NCBI GenBank assembly: GCA_017311315.1
Contig: CM029647.1
Coordinates: 8,671,077-8,735,076 of the forward strand
Source of the DNA: Dendrocalamus latiflorus
Taxonomy: Eukaryota; Streptophyta; Magnoliopsida; Poales; Poaceae
DNA: 64,000 nt
Direction: 5' to 3'
Within the stretch, counting starts at the first letter, position 1. Each line of letters begins with the position of its first letter. Under the pieces are notes generated by a model, which had not been told where the DNA came from, ran no database searches, and saw only the letters and a list, made by a program, of their open reading frames with translations. The position numbers were made by a program, and so were the translations under genes. Below, piece by piece: positions 57,901-64,000 of the stretch.

Positions 57901-59517
57901 CTGGATCTCCAGTATCACCCTGGGAAGGCAAATGTAGTTGCAGATGCGCTAAGCCGGAAGAAATACCATAATATAGCCTCAATTATGGAGTGTTCTACCC
58001 CGTTACATGAGGAAATGCAACGAATGAATTTAAGTGTCATTGAACAAGGCCAGATAGCAGCATTGGAAATTCAGCAGACCTTAACAGATCAAATCAAATC
58101 AGCACAAGAAAAAGATGAAGAAATACAGCAGCTCATAAAGAGAAGTCAAGAAATAAACTCGACTGAATTTGTTAAAGATGATCAAGGAATCTTGAAATTT
58201 AGAGATCGCTATTGTATACCTGATGACAAAGACTTGAAAGATTTGATATTACGAGAAGCGCATTCATCTCAACTCTCTATTCACCCAGGAGGTACGAAGA
58301 TGTTTCAAGACCTGAAAAAGAGGTTTTGGTGGAGTAATATGAAGAGAGAGATAGCAGAATATATTTCACGTTGTGATACCTGTCAGAAGATAAAGATAGA
58401 TCATCGGAAACCCTCAGGATTGTTAAATCCTCTACCTGTCCCAGAATGGAAATGGGACGACATTGGTATGGATTTTATTACAGGGTTCCCAAAAAGTCGA
58501 GACGGATATGATGCTATTTGGGTAATAGTAGATCGACTAACCAAAGTGGCTCACTTCATCCCGATCAAGCAAACCTATGGTAAAAACAAGCTGGCAGAGC
58601 TGTACTTAACAAGAATAGTGGTATTACATGGAGTTCCAAAAAGAATAGTGTCTGATAGAGGAGCACAGTTCACATCTACATTTTGGGAGAAACTACATGA
58701 GGCCATGGGAACAGATTTAGCATTCAGTACTGCATATCACCCACAAACCGGGGGACAAACAGAGCGAGTGAACCAAATATTAGAAGATATGCTTCGAGCC
58801 TGTGCATTGGTCTACGGAGCAGCGTGGGATATGTGTTTACCGTTTGCGGAATTCTCCTATAATAACAGTTACCAGGCCAGTATTAAAATGGCACCATTTG
58901 AAGCCCTGTATGGTAGAGAGTGTAGAACACCGTTGAACTGGACTGAAACTGGAGAACGACAGTACTTAGGACCACAAATCGCCCAAGACGCAGAAGCTCA
59001 TGTTAGAATTGTCCGTGACAAAATGAGGATAGCCCAGAGTCGACAAAAGAGCTATGCTGACAACCGTCGAAAGGATTTAAGCTTTGAAGTCGGAGATTGG
59101 GTATATCTCAAGGTCACACCCTTTAAATCAGTAAAAAGATTTCAAGTTAAGGGAAAATTAGCCCCGAGATATATAGGTCCTTTTGAAATTCTCGAGAGAA
59201 TCGGAGAAGTGGCTTATAAGTTGCAGTTAACACCCAACCTGGCCAGAGTGCACAATGTATTCCATATATCTCAGTTACGCAAATGTCTTCGTCAACCAAC
59301 AGATCAGATAACAGTTGAGGATATAGATCTACAGGATGACCTGTCATATAAAGAGGAACCTATACAGATCTTGGAAACTACAGAGAGACAATTAAGAAAT
59401 AAGAACATCAGGTTTCATAAAGTTCAATGGCAAAATCATACAGCAGATGAGGCTACATGGGAAAAGGAGTCAGACTTACAGCGAGAGTTTCCCAACCTAC
59501 TCCTTGGTTCGAGTTGA
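54925..59517 (+). CDS. Gag-Pol polyprotein of the chromovirus
   Basis: One 1530-residue ORF without frameshift between gag and pol. Gag with a retrotransposon-gag domain (about 90-240) is followed by two CCHC knuckles (from 307 and from 326). The aspartic protease motif LFDPGATHSFIS has its catalytic Asp at 439. Reverse transcriptase (about 590-830) has FIDD (catalytic Asp 755-756). RNase H starts with YCDAS (Asp 902). Integrase has an HHCC finger (His1113/His1120, Cys1150/Cys1153) and a D-D-35-E core (Asp1183, Asp1244, Glu1280), then a GPF module (around 1420). A chromodomain (about 1475-1526, EEPIQIL...VQWQNHTADEATWE) would target insertion to particular chromatin. The one oddity is Pro at 440, where almost all retropepsins have Ser or Thr. 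All other catalytic residues are present. Confidence 0.97.
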   Translation: MSGNGEGSQGQGSPHQREIPQLSLADILAKMEENRFQAELNQSRMMDQHSRLLEQIALRNGGNNQQGMPGQSKWADFQKTRPPVFSSSPDPMVAEDWLKDVERKLNTIQCNDKEKVLYASHQLQGPAAAWWVNYQNMNEDREITWKEFEDSFRQAHVPTGVIEAKRREFLALKQGGRTVTEYLHQFNALARYAPDDAKTEEKKMERFKEGLQKSLKYHISMVDYKDLPTMVNKLIVSEEARNELEDTRKRKIIQRTSPSDGSRKQMMLAPQFRGQQGRKFVYMPKSQFKTGQMTSQQNVRQISMLKCYNCGGNHLQRQCPQLHTVCYHCGQAGHYKNQCPRGGLPSEVAKAQVRAQASSPRQFIAVPKQEEGGQTRQFVMKPAGTQTTNLMSAADKGKGILKPVQGRITHISAEEAAGANDVIVGTYLINSKPSVVLFDPGATHSFISLAFAIKNQLSFSPLQKSYSFQTAGNKVESRFGCKDLDLEIQGVKFKTDLLLLEMKGLDVILGMDWLTKYKANVSCEKKLVTMVSPEGQEILVKTDPMLMEKMKTSIQSIMVEEGVSQIPIIQEYPDVFPKELPGKPPDRPIELAIELIPGTKPITKRQYRMSAQELKELKKQMDELMEKEFIQPSVSPWSAPVLFAKKKDGSLRMCVDYRGLNAMTIKNKYPLPRIDDLFDQLKGAKVFSKIDLRSGYHQLKIREQDREKTAFTTRYGLFEFTVVPFGLTNAPAYFMNLMNMVYMEQLDHFVIVFIDDILIYSKTEEEHRQHLHIALSKLREHQLYAKFSKCEFWMKEVAFLGHIITEEGVKVDPEKVKAVMEWKQPTTVTEVRSFLGLAGYYRRFIEGFSKITRPLTQLLKKDSPFTWTSKCEESFQELKTKLTSAPVLILPNPEKEFQIYCDASKQGLGCVLMQEGKVVAYASRQLRPHEMNYPTHDLELAAVVHALKIWRHYLLGNRCEVFSDHKSLKYIFTQPDLNLRQRRWLELIKDYDLDLQYHPGKANVVADALSRKKYHNIASIMECSTPLHEEMQRMNLSVIEQGQIAALEIQQTLTDQIKSAQEKDEEIQQLIKRSQEINSTEFVKDDQGILKFRDRYCIPDDKDLKDLILREAHSSQLSIHPGGTKMFQDLKKRFWWSNMKREIAEYISRCDTCQKIKIDHRKPSGLLNPLPVPEWKWDDIGMDFITGFPKSRDGYDAIWVIVDRLTKVAHFIPIKQTYGKNKLAELYLTRIVVLHGVPKRIVSDRGAQFTSTFWEKLHEAMGTDLAFSTAYHPQTGGQTERVNQILEDMLRACALVYGAAWDMCLPFAEFSYNNSYQASIKMAPFEALYGRECRTPLNWTETGERQYLGPQIAQDAEAHVRIVRDKMRIAQSRQKSYADNRRKDLSFEVGDWVYLKVTPFKSVKRFQVKGKLAPRYIGPFEILERIGEVAYKLQLTPNLARVHNVFHISQLRKCLRQPTDQITVEDIDLQDDLSYKEEPIQILETTERQLRNKNIRFHKVQWQNHTADEATWEKESDLQREFPNLLLGSS

Positions 59518-59539
59518 TCTCGAGGTCGAGATCCTTTTT

Positions 59540-59552
59540 AAGGGGGGTAGGT
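59540..59552 (+). other. Polypurine tract
   Basis: AAGGGGGGTAGGT directly before the 3' LTR, the plus-strand primer of reverse transcription. Confidence 0.85.
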
Positions 59553-62500
59553 TGAAACAAAACCTAAAATCCGAAAATATCAAAAATCTGAATTTCATTG
59601 CAATTTTCGTTTTTGATTTGCTCTCTCAATTCCTTAACCTAAATTCCACAAATCTTAAAGCCCAGCCGTCCTTGATCTTTGCCATCACCACCGGATTTGA
59701 GAGAGGGAGGAACTACACTGTATTCGGCCGAAAAATCCACCGCCTCCCAGTTTTGTCGCCGCCGCTCACGCTCCTTTCGTGACTCCCGCGCCTGCGCCCC
59801 TTCCTGCCGACTCCACTCGGTGGAGAGGCCACCTCACCCCGTCCCGCCCCCGTGGCACGCCACGCCGAGCCACCGCAGCGCCCGTACCCCAGCTTTTGCC
59901 GCCGCACCGCCATACTTTGCCGCCGCCCAACTCCTCTGGTCGCGCCACCCCACACCCGCGCCGCTTGATCTTGCCACCTCCCCGCGCGGACAAGCGACCT
60001 TTACACCTCCCCTCTGCCCCCTCTGACGCCCCTGCACCGGCCAAAGACGGTGGCAACGCCGCCAGCCGCCACGCCCCACTGCCGCCCGGGAAATATCTCG
60101 CCCCGAACCGCCTTCGCCGCACTATTTAAGCACCCAAGCGTCCCAGGCCGCGGACACCACCCTCCACCACCCGCCCAACGCCCCAACGTCGCCCCCATTT
60201 TCCCCCATCACCGGTAATTGCAAGAAATCCCCAAACTCAAGCCCTAGCCCAATGTCGGTCACCCGCCCCGTAACTTTCCAATTGCCTTTGCCTAGAGCTT
60301 CACCGATACCCTAGAAGCATGCCCCAACCGCCGCCATAGCCTCCCGAAGCCCCCTCTTCCCCGGCACCGTGAGCACCCCGCCACCGCATCCACCTCATCG
60401 TGGCCAGCCTTGCACGGCCTTTCCTAGCCCAAGCCGCCGCCTCCACCAGTCTCCCCTATCCCCGGAGATGCCCAAACGCCAACCCTATTGCCCAAAAGAG
60501 CCTCTGTTCAACCGCAATCCCAAAAATGGCCGCATGAGGGAGGAGCTCGCCGCCGGTGAACGCCGCCTCCGCCGGCCTGGCCACCACCAAAAATGGAACC
60601 ACCATTCCCCCACGAACCCAACCGTACCCTCCACTGCCGTCGCAAATCACCGGAGCACCGTCGCAAGCCGCCGCTGTCCTCCCCTGTTCCTCTGTCCCTC
60701 TGTGCGCACGAGCCGGATGGAGGAAGAAGACGACCGAGCCAGCTGCGTCCGCGTCCGACCGCACCACCTGCGGCCGCACCCGACACGCCCGCCCCGCGCC
60801 CAACCGCGTCCGCGCCCGACCGCGCGCGCTCGCGCCAGGCTACCCCCGCTCCGCGCCCGACCGCGCCCGACGCGCCGCCCGCGCCACGCGTCCACGCGCG
60901 CCCGCGCCCGAAGCACCGCCCGCCGGTTGAGTCGAGTCAAGTCGTCCGCCCGAGTCCGTTCCAACCGACCGAGCCTGAGGAATAGTACCCGACCGAGCCC
61001 AATGAACAGTAACTAGCCCAAAGTCCAAAATACATATTTATACTCCCCAGATTCGTCTCGAGCCCAATAACCCATATCCAAAGCCCATTTCCACACATGA
61101 CCTTCCTATAAGCCCAAAGTTCAATTTGTTTGCATTCTTTTGAATTTCATTTCTTTATTTTAAATTTTTATTCCTAGCTCGACTTTTGGGGCATGGAATT
61201 GATGTTATTTTTATTGCATTTGCGCTAGCCTCCGACGCCGGATTATCTCAGGAGCTGGAAGGAGAAGACTCAGTTCAAGCCCCGTCTTCAGAAGAATTTG
61301 AACTCGTAGAAATCATTGACTCGCAAGGCAAGTCATGCATACCTCGATCATGTTGAACCTATCATGCCTCTATTTAATTATTTAGCAGTATTTCCATTAT
61401 AATTATTTTTAAGTCTTTATTTTGTGTACAATTACTGTTAGAATGACATGACATATTAGCTATGACCTACCACCCGAAAAAGCCCCGTTTAAATTGATGA
61501 CCATATTCACGTTGGCAAACATAGTAGTATTAAATATAATAGCGATACAAACTTGGTAGTTAGGGAATCATCAAATATTTCTACTGTTAAGGCTTTTGGT
61601 ATTGGTTTAGAGCTTTAAAAATATGGATCTAGGGTAAACGAGGATCACAGATGGAGATCCGAAGACCTTATCCTAGGGTGGAGGCATGGGAGTGGGATGG
61701 TGGCAGTACGGGAAGGTACTGAATATGGGTTTGTGAATGATTGATGCCTCAGTGAAAACTATAAGGACTAGACCCTTATGCTAAGTAAAGAACATAGAAT
61801 TCGCCCAACCACAAGTGTTGATTTTATCACACCTGGTTTAGTAACTGCTCAAGTTCAATTGAACCTCTACAACTGGCTGAGGGAGTCGAGGGTGAGATTG
61901 TATGAGAGGGGGTTAACCATACAACAGTAGGACTGCTATAAATTGGATGTGATCCGTGGGGTCATCCGAGTTTATGGAGGCCAAGGACCTACTGGGTGGA
62001 GGCTATATAAAGAATTGAGCAGTGAACAACCCTGTTTTCTTAACTCTGTCGCGGGAGTTAGGAGATCTTGTGGGTAAAGCAGGGCAACTCTGCAGAGTGA
62101 AATAAATGGTATTCGAATACGCCGTGCTTCCGGTTAATGAAGCTGTGTTTATTGGGTGATTCCAGCAGCAAGGCATAAGTAGTATTAAGAATGGTTTGGT
62201 AAGGTTGAATATTAATCACACTTGAAAACCCCTTTACTTAATGGAGTTGTTTTTTCAAGTTTTCTTAAATAAAACTGCATCTATTCAAATAATGAACCTG
62301 TTACTCTTCACTTGATATACCCTGCATTTAGTAAATGTTAACTTCCGTGTGGCTTGCTGAGTACGGTAGTTGTACTCACACTTGCTTAAAAACATAAACA
62401 GAAATTGCTAACTTTGAGGAGCAAGATGAAGATGAAGAGGTGGTCTGCTACGACATGGAAGAAGCTTGGGATTAGGGTCGTTCTATGCTCAAGTATGCCT

Positions 62501-62703
62501 GTGGTGTTTCTTTTTGTGTAATATATCTGTCGGCCTTTGGCCCTACCGTTGAACTTGGCTTTATGCCATTACTGTAATAAAGTCGACTTTTATTTGTAAG
62601 CTTGCGTTGGCAATGTTATTCACTCAATGAATGTAACTCGCAATTGAACTATCCTGGGCAATTGCGAGGGATTCATAACGCTCCCAAAAATGGGGGTGTT
62701 ACA
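59553..62703 (+). repeat. 3' LTR of the chromovirus
   Basis: A 3151-bp copy of 50345-53495 at a constant offset of 9208 bp. I found a single difference, at 60177 (A here, G at 50969). Followed by the AAATC target duplication. Confidence 0.97.
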
Positions 62704-62708
62704 AAATC

Positions 62709-63118
62709 AATGTATTATACCACAAATTTCAAATATAAATTCAATCATGCATGCAAGAAAGATAAATCCTGCTAAAAGAAATCCAAAAAGAAAAGACTAC
62801 TATTCATCAAAATTTGTCTTTTTTTCTCTCCTAATGTGTGTCCCGTTATCAGTTGAAATTATGCAGGATGCTTGATTGCATTATGACTTATCTAACAATT
62901 TTTTTTGTGAAATTTTCCACGACTAGTTTCGTCATGTTTCAATGAGGATGCACCAAAAGTCAGGTTGCACCAGGTATGCTCTCAAGAGGTAGTTCTATGA
63001 CATGAAATGTGTGAACAGCGTGTACATAGTGTATTATTCCCTATAATGCAAGTCCAAGCCCACACCATACGTAAAAATCAAGAAAACACTAAATTTAAAA
63101 TTTTAATGTTATTAGACC
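62709..63118. other. Intergenic DNA after the chromovirus
   Basis: AT-rich, no gene recognised. The frame 62690-62875 begins inside the LTR and is not credible. Confidence 0.4.

Positions 63119-64000
<882 letters not shown>

Larger units (their letters stand above)
50345..62703 (+). mobile_element. Complete Ty3/gypsy LTR retrotransposon, Tekay/Del-like chromovirus
   Basis: A 12,359-bp element flanked by AAATC on both sides (50340-50344 and 62704-62708). It has two 3151-bp LTRs starting TGAAAC and ending GTTACA, a tRNA-Met primer site, a polypurine tract, an extra ORF and one uninterrupted gag-pol ORF with a C-terminal chromodomain. Comparing the LTRs by eye gave one difference (G at 50969, A at 60177). 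Domain order PR-RT-RH-IN-chromodomain, long LTRs and the integrase-C chromodomain place it in the plant chromovirus group, most like the Tekay/Del lineage. Insertion is very recent. Confidence 0.95.

Overview
The window looks like nuclear DNA from a grass (Poaceae). It has a few GC-rich plant genes separated by long AT-rich, transposon-packed intergenic DNA, with grass-type MITEs, a Ty3/gypsy chromovirus, Ty1/copia LTRs and CACTA, MULE and hAT relics. Genus and species cannot be fixed from sequence alone. No rRNA, tRNA, CRISPR or bacterial features were recognised.

Host genes. (1) 3015-3818 (+): an intronless AT-hook/PPC (AHL) DNA-binding protein. (2) 19477-19740 (-): a small unrecognised 87-residue basic, Gly-rich protein with a good TATA box. 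(3) 29914-31880 (+): a four-exon C3HC4 RING protein (273 aa), a likely E3 ubiquitin ligase. (4) 39066-40191 (-): a two-exon SHI/STY/SRS transcription factor of the LRP1 type. Each looks like an independent transcription unit. Two broken host-gene fragments were also found: an NADPH:quinone reductase (NQR) 3' fragment at 14428-14750 (+), and a mitochondrial ATP synthase subunit g first-exon fragment at 20638-20826 (-) carried inside a hAT-like element.

Layout. 1-2800: LTR-like debris and a MITE, then the AHL promoter. 3-4 kb: AHL. 4-5.3 kb: MITEs. About 5.9-10.5 kb: a decayed CACTA element with a TNP2 transposase pseudogene on the minus strand. 10.5-14.2 kb: mixed debris. 14.4 kb: NQR pseudogene. 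15.1-16.6 kb: a probable solo copia LTR. 17.3-18.9 kb: a second LTR family. 19.5 kb: the small gene. 20.2-27 kb: a nest made of a gene-capturing hAT-like element, a long (TA)n tract and a degenerate copia element whose LTR holds two later insertions. 28-34 kb: the RING gene and its flanks. 34-39 kb: AT-rich DNA without recognisable coding sequence. 39-41 kb: LRP1. 42.1-44.3 kb: another copia LTR. 47-49.8 kb: a MULE transposase relic beside a CACTA-like end, with a 171-bp hAT MITE inside. 50345-62703: a complete, very young Ty3/gypsy element (Tekay/Del-like chromovirus) with 3151-bp LTRs that differ at one position I could find. 62.7-64 kb: an element flanked by (TA)n tracts.

The most noteworthy items are the young chromovirus with an extra ORF upstream of gag-pol and a D-P-G protease site, the gene-capturing hAT-like element, the 9-bp-TSD element built of ACCGAA repeats with an empty-site relative in the same window, the NQR pseudogene, and a 40-bp tandem duplication that rewrote the C-terminus of the RING protein.
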